Positions 8,012-16,700 of a DNA stretch of 47,590 nucleotides are shown here, piece after piece. Position numbers and translations under genes: made by a program. The stretch comes from Candidatus Uhrbacteria bacterium CG_4_9_14_3_um_filter_41_35 (GTDB lineage Bacteria > Patescibacteriota > Patescibacteriia > UBA9934). The stretch is from positions 1 to 47,590 of the forward strand of contig PFWT01000003.1 in NCBI GenBank assembly GCA_002791275.1, read 5' to 3'. Below the pieces are notes generated by a model. The model was not told the origin of the DNA and ran no database searches. It saw only the letters and a program-made list of their open reading frames with translations. Numbering within the stretch: the first letter of the stretch is position 1; each line of letters starts with the position of its first letter.

Positions 8012-8027
8012 CTAACTATATAGTTAG
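8012..8027. repeat. 16-bp perfect palindrome upstream of rmuC
   Basis: CTAACTATATAGTTAG, directly upstream of rmuC and of the tRNA-Arg(CCU) region. It could be an operator; nothing more can be said. Confidence 0.6.
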
Positions 8028-8103
8028 ACTATTCAAGAAATTAAAAATCTGCTACTATTCACCTACCTTCGTAAAGTCAGACATCAGTATTTTGCGACGC
8101 CTA

Positions 8104-8119
8104 TGTTCCGTGTGGAACA
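8104..8119. promoter_or_regulatory. parS: parS-like site 1
   Basis: TGTTCC-GTGT-GGAACA: the six-base arms match the ParB-binding parS consensus of the TGTTCCACGTGGAACA type, with a changed centre. It lies just upstream of tRNA-Arg(CCU). Two related sites follow at 8360 and 8391. Confidence 0.5.
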
Positions 8120-8127
8120 GCTAGATT

Positions 8128-8204
8128 GGTTCCGTAGCTTAACTGGATAGAGCAGCTCCGTCCTAAGGAGAAGATTACAGGTTCAAGTCCTGTCGGGACC
8201 ACCA
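8128..8204 (+). tRNA. tRNA-Arg (anticodon CCU)
   Basis: The acceptor stem GGTTCCG pairs with CGGGACC. The D arm is GCTTAACTGGATAGAGC. The anticodon loop GTCCTAA gives CCT, and the T arm reads CAGGTTCAAGTCCTG. CCA is encoded (8202-8204). It decodes AGG. A possible -10 box TACTAT lies at 8052-8057, and a terminator follows at 8246. Confidence 0.93.
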
Positions 8205-8230
8205 GAAACACTATTTATACAATTTATAAA

Positions 8231-8246
8231 ATTACCGATCGGTAAT
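8231..8246. repeat. 16-bp perfect palindrome
   Basis: ATTACCGATCGGTAAT. It abuts the terminator arm starting at 8246 and may be a dimeric regulator site. Confidence 0.6.
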
Positions 8247-8282
8247 AACAAAAACAACCACTAAAAGTGGTTGTTTTTGTTA
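8246..8282 (+). terminator. Terminator after tRNA-Arg(CCU)
   Basis: TAACAAAAACAACCAC-TAAAA-GTGGTTGTTTTTGTTA, a 16-pair perfect stem with an interrupted T tract. It is symmetric and could work on both strands. Confidence 0.75.
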
Positions 8283-8359
8283 TATTTTGAGTTTGAATAT
8301 ATAGGAATACAAAAAAATACATAATTTGATTATTTCTTCTGCAATTTGTCTGATTTTGA

Positions 8360-8375
8360 TGTTCCACGTGGAACT
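8360..8375. promoter_or_regulatory. parS: parS site 2 (best match)
   Basis: TGTTCCACGTGGAACT differs from the perfect 16-base palindromic parS TGTTCCACGTGGAACA only in the last base and keeps the ACGT centre. This is the site most likely to load ParB. Confidence 0.7.
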
Positions 8376-8390
8376 TCAGTTGTGTTGGTA

Positions 8391-8406
8391 TGTTCCATAC
8401 GGAACT
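8391..8406. promoter_or_regulatory. parS: parS-like site 3
   Basis: TGTTCCATACGGAACT, 31 bases after site 2, with the same arms and a degenerate centre. Confidence 0.5.
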
Positions 8407-8513
8407 TTGACCTAAATAAGCGATTTTCAGCATATAATCGGTTAAAAAAATGTGATTTACAGAAAATAGAAACTGTAACCAGAACTTCAAGTTCGATTAC
8501 TATGGTTGTTTGT

Positions 8514-8529
8514 ACAACAGTACTGTTGT
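8514..8529. repeat. 16-bp perfect palindrome
   Basis: ACAACAGTACTGTTGT, inside the candidate origin region. Confidence 0.6.
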
Positions 8530-8544
8530 TCTAATGTTTATAGG

Positions 8545-8585
8545 TTAAATTCCTTCAAAAATATGTTATTTTTGAAGGAATTTAA
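8545..8585. repeat. 19-bp perfect stem with a 3-base loop
   Basis: TTAAATTCCTTCAAAAATA and its exact complement, separated by TGT. No T run follows, so it is not an ordinary terminator. It would extrude as a cruciform or fold as a long RNA hairpin. Confidence 0.8.
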
Positions 8586-8668
8586 TAAAATTGGTAAGTT
8601 GGCGTCATATACTCATGAAATACCTATTTTGTAAGTGAAGATTGATACAGAGGCCTAGTTTACTCAAC

Positions 8669-8677
8669 TGTGTATAA
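8669..8677 (-). promoter_or_regulatory. DnaA box 1
   Basis: The minus strand reads TTATACACA, an exact match to TTATNCACA. Confidence 0.5.
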
Positions 8678-8752
8678 AAGGTGAATAGAATTAGTTTGTG
8701 AGAGCAGAAGTCTTAAAAAGACAATATATTGTTGTATTTTAGATATATTAAC

Positions 8753-8761
8753 TGTGAATAA
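8753..8761 (-). promoter_or_regulatory. DnaA box 2
   Basis: The minus strand reads TTATTCACA, an exact match to TTATNCACA, in a very AT-rich context that could unwind. Confidence 0.5.
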
Positions 8762-8889
8762 CTTTTTAAATCTTCGCTGTAAATGTTGGCATCTACAAGG
8801 AGAAAATGAGAAATTTTCAGCAAATATTATATTAAAAATTGGCAAAATTTGAGATGCGAAATATGTTCAATTAAGCGCGCTGGTATGAA

Positions 8890-8915
8890 GTTTGGCTACG
8901 CTAGCGTAGCCAAAC
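8890..8915. repeat. 26-bp perfect palindrome
   Basis: The half-site GTTTGGCTACGCT is followed immediately by its exact complement, with no spacer. Its GC-rich core contrasts with the AT-rich surroundings. It is the longest gapless palindrome seen in the window. Confidence 0.85.
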
Positions 8916-8991
8916 GTAAATTTGTGTTTATTTGTGAAAATTATTGTTGATTTTGGATAATCTGTGCGTAAAGTTGTTGATAATTCAATTG

Positions 8992-9000
8992 TTATCCACA
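8992..9000 (+). promoter_or_regulatory. DnaA box 3
   Basis: TTATCCACA, identical to the high-affinity E. coli R1-type box. One-mismatch relatives (TTATCAACA on the minus strand near 8974) lie just upstream. Confidence 0.6.
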
Positions 9001-9076
9001 ATAATAGTTTGGTGCAAAATTACTTTTTCGCTAATTTTAGCAAAAAAGCTACTTTCTTAAAAATTGTGTTCAGTGC

Positions 9077-9082
9077 TATACT
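9077..9082 (+). promoter_or_regulatory. Extended -10 box of the surface-protein operon
   Basis: TGC-TATACT ends eight bases before the ATG at 9091, so the mRNA would be leaderless. The -35 region (9054-9059) is poor, which fits an extended -10 promoter. Confidence 0.55.
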
Positions 9083-9090
9083 AGTTGTGT

Positions 9091-10023
9091 ATGAAACTCA
9101 GGGCCTATTCTGCTTGGTTGATTTTACTACTTCTTATAGTGGCACCGGTTTTTAATGTTGCCAAGGCTCAGATGACCTCAACTAATTACGAAATTCGCTT
9201 TGATAGTGTTGGTGCGGGTGGTGATGATACAAGTGGTTCGGTTACTTATCAACTTCGAGATTCAGTTGGGGGTAGCGGCGAGGGTAATGCAAGTTCTGCG
9301 ACTTACAATTTAACTGCCGGGTACAGACAGGGGGTGTTTGATCAGATTGCTACGTTTGAGACTTATGGCATGAACCGAGTTTCGGAAACTGCAGCTACGG
9401 CATTAACCGGAAATGTTGTTACAGTTAACACGGTTTCTGGTGTTTTGGTCGGAGATATGGCCTACATCGTGCAAGATCAGGGCTCAAATCAACGAACTGG
9501 CTTTGGAAAAGTCATCGACATTACCGGAAATGACGTCACTTTGGATAATATTACAACGCTTGGTGGTAGTTTAACGATAAACGGGAGTGCGGACTATTTT
9601 TATACGGCCAATAATAGTACGCTTGATTTAGGCGTCCTTAATTCATCGACTTTAAGTACAACGGCGCTCGGTTGGACTGTGGATGCGGATGTAAGTGGTG
9701 GTTATTCAGTTTATGTATTTGAAGATCATGATCTTCAACTTACGGTAGGTCCAGATACCTATGTCATTAACGATGTCGCAGATGGTAGTGTTAGTGCTGG
9801 TGCTTCAGAATACGGAGCTCGGTCTTCGGACCAAACACTAGCAGGTTCATCTTTTGACACCACGGACTATAATTTTTCGACAGCCCATCAATTAGTCGGT
9901 AGCAGATCTAGTAATTCGCTACTGAATCGCGATTTTCTCCTGATAAAAACTGGTGTGCAGTCTGGTCAAGAACCGGGAAATTATAGTCACACTTTAACCT
10001 TGATTTATGTGGGGGCTTATTAA
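9091..10023 (+). CDS. Secreted protein of unknown function
   Basis: Exported protein of 310 residues and first gene of the surface block. The signal peptide is clear: MKLRAYSAWLILLLLIVAPVF with likely cleavage after AKA (about residue 27). The mature start TSTNYEIRFDSVGAGG and the following SGSVTYQLRDSVGGSGEG and SSATYNLTAGYRQGVF are beta-rich repeats common in CPR exported proteins. The rest is rich in Ser, Thr, Gly and Asn with no cysteine pairs or catalytic motif visible. The ATG at 9091 was chosen over an in-frame TTG six bases upstream because of the signal peptide and the -10 box. It overlaps the next gene by 17 bases. The function is not recognised; a surface or pilin-associated structural role is inferred. 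Confidence 0.8.
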   Translation: MKLRAYSAWLILLLLIVAPVFNVAKAQMTSTNYEIRFDSVGAGGDDTSGSVTYQLRDSVGGSGEGNASSATYNLTAGYRQGVFDQIATFETYGMNRVSETAATALTGNVVTVNTVSGVLVGDMAYIVQDQGSNQRTGFGKVIDITGNDVTLDNITTLGGSLTINGSADYFYTANNSTLDLGVLNSSTLSTTALGWTVDADVSGGYSVYVFEDHDLQLTVGPDTYVINDVADGSVSAGASEYGARSSDQTLAGSSFDTTDYNFSTAHQLVGSRSSNSLLNRDFLLIKTGVQSGQEPGNYSHTLTLIYVGAY

Positions 10024-10921
10024 GTCGTTATTAGTTGTTGGTGTATTGTGTGCATCGTTTTTAGTTGCTCCAGTTTCGTTCGCTACCTCAATTTCGCCGT
10101 CCGTGGTCGATCTTTCTACTTTGCAAGGCGATACTGTTAATCAGATATTCTATCTTTTTGATGAAAAAAATACGCCAGCTCAATATACAATTGAACTATT
10201 GAATGTTGATCTTGGCACAAACGAGGATGAAATGAGTTTTACGCCTTTATCTGCAGATTTGGCTTCAATGTTCGACATCGGGGAAACTGTGCGTTTTGTA
10301 CAAGCTAAGCAGGTTGAACCGGTAAATTTAACCGTAAACGTGCCGGCTAATATTCAATCTCAGACTCTGGTTGTGGGGCTTAAGGTAACTGAAGTGCAAG
10401 GCGCATCTTCTGGCATTAATGTTCAAACAGGTTTGATAAGTTTAATTTTTATTACTATAGGTGATAATATTGATAGTAGTGCGCAGTTACTTGATTTTTC
10501 GTCATCAAAACTGGTGGCTTCCCAATTACCACTAACGTTTAGAACAACGGTTCGAAATAGTGGTCAGCGAATTTTGCAACCGCAGGGTGAAATTACGGTT
10601 AGAAATATGTTTGGGGGTTTGGTTAGTAAATATGGGGTCAATGAGGAAAAACGTCGAATTCCAATCGGACAGGAGCGGACTTATACTAATAACTGGGGGG
10701 ATTCAGTGACTGGTGACGGTTTTATTTCGAGTTTAAAAAATGAAACCAAACATTTTGCTATTGGTTTTTTCAAAGTTGAACTTAATCTAAAGCCTTATGC
10801 TGGGGGAGAAAATATTACAGCTGTAACCAACATCTTCATTCTTCCTTGGAGGTTTTTGCTGGTTACAACTGCGGTTTTTGCTCTATTTTACGGGGTCGTT
10901 CGCGTGCTTCGAAACAAATAA
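10007..10921 (+). CDS. Membrane-anchored extracellular protein, DUF916-like architecture
   Basis: Protein of 304 residues starting inside the end of the previous gene, which suggests translational coupling. It has an N-terminal signal segment (about residues 5-26, ending VSFA). The extracellular part opens with SISPSVVDLSTLQGDTVNQIFYLFD, the kind of immunoglobulin-like strand pattern seen in WxL-associated DUF916 and COG1470-like proteins. A C-terminal membrane helix (about 281-300, FLLVTTAVFALFYGVVRVL) is followed by a short positive tail. It ends three bases before the next gene. The resemblance to DUF916 is by fold pattern only. It is probably a surface scaffold partner of the flanking proteins. 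Confidence 0.7.
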   Translation: MWGLIKSLLVVGVLCASFLVAPVSFATSISPSVVDLSTLQGDTVNQIFYLFDEKNTPAQYTIELLNVDLGTNEDEMSFTPLSADLASMFDIGETVRFVQAKQVEPVNLTVNVPANIQSQTLVVGLKVTEVQGASSGINVQTGLISLIFITIGDNIDSSAQLLDFSSSKLVASQLPLTFRTTVRNSGQRILQPQGEITVRNMFGGLVSKYGVNEEKRRIPIGQERTYTNNWGDSVTGDGFISSLKNETKHFAIGFFKVELNLKPYAGGENITAVTNIFILPWRFLLVTTAVFALFYGVVRVLRNK

Positions 10922-10924
10922 CCC

Positions 10925-13726
10925 ATGCTACATTTCTTTGGTCAATCACACAAAGTGTTGGCGTCATTATTGTTATTAATGATATTTTTTGGGTTGCTCG
11001 CACCTCTAGCTTTTGCTGGAACTGTTAGTAGTGTTTACGACCAACCAAGTACGCTTAAAGTAAACACCACCTCAAATCACCGATTTACTCTTGTGCTTAC
11101 GTCTGCTGTTTTGGAGGGTCAAACGCTCACTATAAATTTTCCAACCACTTTTGATACCGCGCTAATTGTTGAAAATGATGTTGATATTACGGACGATTTA
11201 GTAGATCTAACCACAGCCATTGATTGCTCTGGAACTGAACAGGCGTCGGTTTCGATGGCCCTTGATACCTTAACAATCGGCATTTGTGCTGGCGACGGGG
11301 GTGCAATTGCGAGTGACAGTACGGTTGTTATTGAGATCGGAACGAACGCATCAGCTAGCGGTCATCCAGAAAATCAGATCATTAATCCAAGTACAATTGG
11401 AACTTATTCAGCAACTATTGGTGGAACAGCTGGTGCTACGGGGATTATTCCAATTCCGATTATTACAAACGGAACAGGTAATGTTACAGGCTACATTGCG
11501 ACCCCTTCAACTGGTGGATCAAGTGGTGGCGAAGTTATTGCTCCATTACCAACGTATTCAGTGGCGGTCACAAGTCCTAATGGTTCAGAAATCCTGAATT
11601 TTGGTGGCAGCCATAATATCCGCTGGAGCTACACGGGTAGTGTGACCTCGGTTAATTTATTATATTCAACCAATAACGGCGGTACGTATACAAGTATTGC
11701 CGACGGAACTGCAAATACCGGCAGCTATAGCTGGACGATACCAGACGTAAATTCAGACCAGATGCTCATTCAAATCCAAGCGAAAGCTGGGTCGTCGGTT
11801 GTTGCTATCGATACCTCTGACTCTGCTTTTACTATAGTTGGCGCCCCGCCTGTGGTTGTTGAACCACCGCCAGAACCAATACCAGATCCAGTATTACCAC
11901 CTGCGCCCGAACCTACACCTGAACCAACGCCAACTCCAACTCCAACACCCACTCCTCCACCAACCCCAGCTCCAACACCGATTCCGTCCGGCGGTACAGG
12001 TGAACCACCTCCAGTCATCGGTGACGGTGCAACTGAACCAGTGCCAGATGTTCTCCCTAGCCAAACTCGAAAAATTACCACAACAATCAACACAGCTTTG
12101 AAAAAAATCTCAATACCTTCCCAAGCGGGGGATTTTTCTGTTCTGCCAAATCGTATTTCAAATATTATCGTCAATATTCAAGATTATACGAATTTAAATA
12201 AAGTCTCGGCAGTTTATGGGGAGGATGTTGTAGAACTTACGGATATGGGTGCTGGTCTGTACGAGGCTACAGTGCAGTCTGGTTTTTCAACAAAAACGCT
12301 CACAATCACCGCGGATTATAACGATCAAGAGGTGCTCACTGAGGTGTATAGCGTTGGCGTGCAGGAGCTCGGACAAATCGTTGAGCGACTAGACGGTCAG
12401 ACTGTGCCGGTGACTGGGGCGATTTCGATTATTTACGAAATGAAGGACGGTACAAAGAATCAGTGGAACGGTGGCTTTTATGGTCAGGACAATCCAGTGG
12501 TGACTAAAGAGTCTGGCGCGATTGGTTGGTATGTACCAAATGGAACTTATGTGATTACGGCGGCTAAATCTGGTTATGATGATGTTGAAGAAGTTGTTGT
12601 GGTCAAAAATAATATTTTATCGCCACAAATATTTTTAGTCCGGTCAAAAGAAGTGATTGTTCCACCAACGCCCACCTCAGTGCCAGAAACTCTAGCGACA
12701 GCAGTTACGGTGAAAGAAGTGATGCAGGACCCTATTACGCAATTTAATTTACTTGCTGACGAAGCGGTACAGGCAATTAACGAATTTCGAAACTCACCTG
12801 AGGTTCAGGTGGTCGCAGATGTTAGTGAACCTGTAATTGTTGCATCAGCTGTTTCGAGTGCGGTAGTTCTTGCCTCTTCTTTTAATTTGTTGCCACTTTT
12901 GCAGTATATGTTTTCGGCACCAATTTTATTCTTGGCGCGTCGTAAACGACAGAACTTTGGACTTGTCTATAACGCGATCACGAAGGTCCCGATTGATCTT
13001 GCAATTGTGCGCCTGTACACCGAGGCTGGAAAATTGATTAGAACAATGGTTACTGACCAGGAGGGTCGTTATTTTTTCAAAACCGAACCTGGTCGTTACA
13101 AGATCCAGGTAATGAAGAACGGTTTTATTTTTCCAACACAATACTTAAAAGGTCAAAAAGAAGATGGTGCTTTTTTGGATCTTTACACAAGTGGAGTAAT
13201 TGAAGTCCGAAGTGGTGATGTGATTATTACCGCAAATATTCCACTTGATCCGTCGGACGCGCCGAAGTTTCATCGCGCTAAAAGTCTTATTCTGAAACGG
13301 TTCTTACGAATTTTACAAAATATAATTGCGATCAGCGGGGTTGTTTTGGCTGGCATAGTCTTGTTTATCAAGCCCTCTACGTTATCGGTTGTTATGATTG
13401 TGTTGCAGATTGTGATTTACGCGATAACAAAAAAAATTGCCACACCGAAGAAAAGAAAAGGTTGGGGCATTGTTTCTGAAGCCAATAAAAAAACTTCGAT
13501 TGCCAACGCGGTCGTGCGTTTGTTTGAACCTAGATATAATAAATTAATCGAAACAACGGTTACAGACCGTAACGGACGTTACGCGTTTTTAGCGGGTCAA
13601 AACGAGTATTACGTAACGATTGAAAAACAGGGTTACAAAAAATCAGAAATTCGTCCGATTGATTATTCGAAAATGGGAGTACCTACCCCCATCTCAATTG
13701 ATGTTGTGATGGAAAAAGCGGTATAA
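10925..13726 (+). CDS. Large membrane-anchored surface protein with Pro-rich linker
   Basis: Protein of 933 residues. After the signal peptide (ending about residue 31, LAFA) there is a beta-rich region of about 180 residues. An Ig-like module with TSPNGSEILNFGGSHNIRWSY (about 215-303) follows, then a Pro/Thr/Glu-rich stalk (about 307-370, many PTP and EPT steps). Further extracellular domains come next, one a carboxypeptidase-regulatory-like fold (about 510-570). A hydrophobic stretch lies near 644-668. Two more CarboxypepD-reg-like domains (about 680-770 and 860-930, each with VTDxxGRYxF) flank two membrane helices (about 790-840). The stop overlaps the next ATG by one base. It looks like a stalked anchor with regulatory-like beta domains, probably holding the giant adhesin encoded next. 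Confidence 0.75.
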   Translation: MLHFFGQSHKVLASLLLLMIFFGLLAPLAFAGTVSSVYDQPSTLKVNTTSNHRFTLVLTSAVLEGQTLTINFPTTFDTALIVENDVDITDDLVDLTTAIDCSGTEQASVSMALDTLTIGICAGDGGAIASDSTVVIEIGTNASASGHPENQIINPSTIGTYSATIGGTAGATGIIPIPIITNGTGNVTGYIATPSTGGSSGGEVIAPLPTYSVAVTSPNGSEILNFGGSHNIRWSYTGSVTSVNLLYSTNNGGTYTSIADGTANTGSYSWTIPDVNSDQMLIQIQAKAGSSVVAIDTSDSAFTIVGAPPVVVEPPPEPIPDPVLPPAPEPTPEPTPTPTPTPTPPPTPAPTPIPSGGTGEPPPVIGDGATEPVPDVLPSQTRKITTTINTALKKISIPSQAGDFSVLPNRISNIIVNIQDYTNLNKVSAVYGEDVVELTDMGAGLYEATVQSGFSTKTLTITADYNDQEVLTEVYSVGVQELGQIVERLDGQTVPVTGAISIIYEMKDGTKNQWNGGFYGQDNPVVTKESGAIGWYVPNGTYVITAAKSGYDDVEEVVVVKNNILSPQIFLVRSKEVIVPPTPTSVPETLATAVTVKEVMQDPITQFNLLADEAVQAINEFRNSPEVQVVADVSEPVIVASAVSSAVVLASSFNLLPLLQYMFSAPILFLARRKRQNFGLVYNAITKVPIDLAIVRLYTEAGKLIRTMVTDQEGRYFFKTEPGRYKIQVMKNGFIFPTQYLKGQKEDGAFLDLYTSGVIEVRSGDVIITANIPLDPSDAPKFHRAKSLILKRFLRILQNIIAISGVVLAGIVLFIKPSTLSVVMIVLQIVIYAITKKIATPKKRKGWGIVSEANKKTSIANAVVRLFEPRYNKLIETTVTDRNGRYAFLAGQNEYYVTIEKQGYKKSEIRPIDYSKMGVPTPISIDVVMEKAV

Positions 13727-16700
13727 TGAATTCTATAAAATTGTATCGTGAGGTGCGTGTGGAAAACTTTCCGCATGTGCCTGGCGATATGAAAAAAATT
13801 CGCACAAGAAAAACTCTGATTAGTAAGATCACAGCGCTGTTTGTGATCGGTTTTGCTTTTGTTTCGATGTTCGGATTTACTTTGCAGAATTTGCAAACTG
13901 CGCGCGCAGCTTCGGCACCAAACATTGTGAGTTATCAGGGACGGATTTTGAATACAAACAGTGTGCCTGTGGCCGACGCTTCGCTCGAAATGAAGTTTGA
14001 GTTTTACACAGCTGTTTCTGGGGGTACTTGTTTGTGGTCAAACTCTTCAGTAGACTGCGACACTAACACGCCAGGTTCAACCGTGGCGCGAAGTGTGACT
14101 TTGACTGGTGGTTTATTTTCAGAATTGTTAGGCGACACAACAGCTGGCACACCATACGCAGGAATTAGCGATACATTGTTTGCCGACAACGCCGGTGTTT
14201 ATTTGCAGGTCTACATTGCGGGTGAGGCCCTTTCGCCACGAAAACAAATTGCGTCTGTGCCGTACGCTTTGAACGCAGACACCCTCGATGGCGCGGACTC
14301 AACCACTTTTTTGACTGCTACGGGCGACACCGCAACCGGTAATCACGATTACACGGGGGCGATTTTTATGGGCGCTTCACCACTTGTCTTTGAGGGACTG
14401 ACTGATGATACCAACCAAACAACTTTTGCTTTTGTGGATCCAACTGGTACTCGAACGGTTACTTTTAAAGACGAGAGCGGAACAGTGGCGTATTTGTCAG
14501 ATATCTCTGGAATCGGAAGCAAGTGGACCGATGGCGGAGCTGTAACTTACCTAACTTCAACTACTGATGGTCTAGCAGTTGGCGGAACTGGCTTTGCTTC
14601 TGCATCATTTGGAATTGATGAAGCTAATAACACGATTTATATTGGCGAGGGAGCAAATTCAAACGGAAATATTGTTTTTAAGGCTTCGAATGCTGCCACT
14701 GGAACTTTGACTTATGGCACCGCTGACTCTTTCGACTTCACTGGCGGGAATATTACAACCGACGGTAACTTAGCGCTCAACGGAGGAAATCTAACGTCAA
14801 CTTCAACAGCCTTTAATTTCGATATTGGTAATACCGGCTCGTTGCTGTTTAGGGATGGAACCAATACACTGATGACGCTTACCGACGCTGGGACCACTGG
14901 TAGCTTGGGTATTAGTGGGGATCTGACGGTAACAGGTGGCGACATTACGCTTGGTACAACCTCGATCTTTTCAGGTGGTGATACCGCATCACTCAACAAC
15001 ATTGATGCGATTGATGCCACCACCAAAACAACCATTCAAACGGCGATCACTGCACTTGCAAACCTTACTTCTGCAACCTCACTCACCTCGGTTGGCACAC
15101 TTAGCGGTTTAACGGTAACTGGATTTTCTGATTTTACTGGGGCAACTATGGTCGGCGCCTCACCGCTTGTCTTTGATGGTGTAACGGCAGACGTCAACAA
15201 GACAACTTTTGCTTTCACGGATCCAACTGGAGTGCGAACCGTTACGTTTAAAGATGAAAGTGGAACCGTGGCGCTTTTGTCTGACATTGCACTAGCTAGT
15301 AGCAAGTGGACTGATGGCGGAGCTGTAACTTACCTAACTTCAACTACTGATGGTCTAGCAGTTGGCGGAACTGGCTTTGCTTCTGCATCATTTGGAATTG
15401 ATGAAGCTAATAACACGATTTATATTGGCGAGGGAGCAAATTCAAACGGAAATATTGTTTTTAAGGCTTCGAATGCTGCCACTGGAACTTTGACTTATGG
15501 CACCGCTGACTCTTTCGACTTCACTGGCGGGAATATTACAACCGACGGTAATTTAGCGCTCAACGGAGGAAATCTAACGTCAACTTCAACAGCCTTTAAT
15601 TTCGATATTGGTAATACCGGCTCGCTGCTGTTTAGGGATGGAACCAATACACTTATGACGCTGACTGATGCTGGAACCACCGGAAATCTTACGATTACCG
15701 GTGACCTTGGTGCGGTGGGCGGAAGTTTTTCTGGAAATGTAGGGGCTGTGGATGCTACGTTGTCGGGTAATTTAGCGGTTAATGGTGGGACGATCAGCTC
15801 AACCGCTACTGCTTTTAATATTGACGTTGGAAATACGGGCTCGATGGTTTTCCGGGACGGCACAAACACCCTCATGACGCTCACCGACGCTGGGACAACG
15901 GGAGACCTTACGACAAGCGGTGATGTGATCGTTTCAGGTGGCGATATCACCCTCGGTACTACTTCGATTTTCTCGGGCGGAGACACAGCTTCGCTTAACA
16001 ACGTTGACGCGCTAGACGCGACAACGGTTACTACGGTTCAAAACGCCATTACCTCACTCCCAAACCTAACCTCGGCAACTTCGCTCGCTTCTGTGGGAAC
16101 GCTAACGACGGGTGCAACCGGGGCTGGTTTTACGGTAGACCTCGACGCGTCAACTTTGACCTGTACTGACTGTTTAGATTTTACAAGCCTAGCGGATTCA
16201 ATGACGCTGGATGCTTCTTTGGCGATTGCTCAGGGCACAAATACTTGGACGAATACGTATACTGGTACAATTGGTAACGGCTTCACTTATAACGCGAACT
16301 TGACTACAACTGGAACCGCCCAAACCACAAATGTTAATGGTTTAACAACTGGGACAGGGATGCAATTGTCATCACTATCAAGTGCGCGGACTTCAGGGGA
16401 TTTAATGAAAGTATATTTGAGCTCACCGTATAGTGCCGGGGCAACGGTATCTGGAAATATTTTAGACGCAGGTCAGCTTATCTATAATAACTCAACCGGG
16501 GCGGTTGATGTTACTGGCGAAACAGCACTAATTGCACGAACAACAACTACACAAAACGCAGCAGCAACCACCAGCGTAACTGGGGCAGTGGCCTCGATTT
16601 CGAACTCTGCTTCGCAACTTCTTGGAATTTTAACAGACACAAGTAATGTTCTTAAGGTTAGTCAGAACTACGCAAGCGCAACAGGCGCTGTGCTTCAGAT

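Larger units (their letters stand above)
8205..9090. other. Non-coding candidate replication origin (oriC) region
   Basis: An AT-rich stretch of 886 bases with no believable gene; the short reading frames inside it lack coding character. It holds two parS-like sites, three exact DnaA boxes (TTATNCACA), several near-boxes close to 8935-8982, and an unusual set of perfect palindromes (8231, 8514, 8545, 8890). Clustered DnaA boxes plus parS are the normal signature of an origin neighbourhood. dnaA, dnaN, gyrB and parAB are not in this window, so the call is inferred from sites only. Confidence 0.5.

Noticed and set aside
8224-8845. Short open frames on both strands inside the 8.2-9.0 kb region
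   Set aside because: They overlap palindromes, parS-like sites and DnaA boxes, have biased odd composition, no ribosome sites or -10 spacing, and no recognisable domain.
11770-12174. Gly/Val-rich open frame opposite the Pro-rich linker
   Set aside because: It is the mirror of the PTP/EPT codons of the plus-strand surface protein, with no start signals.
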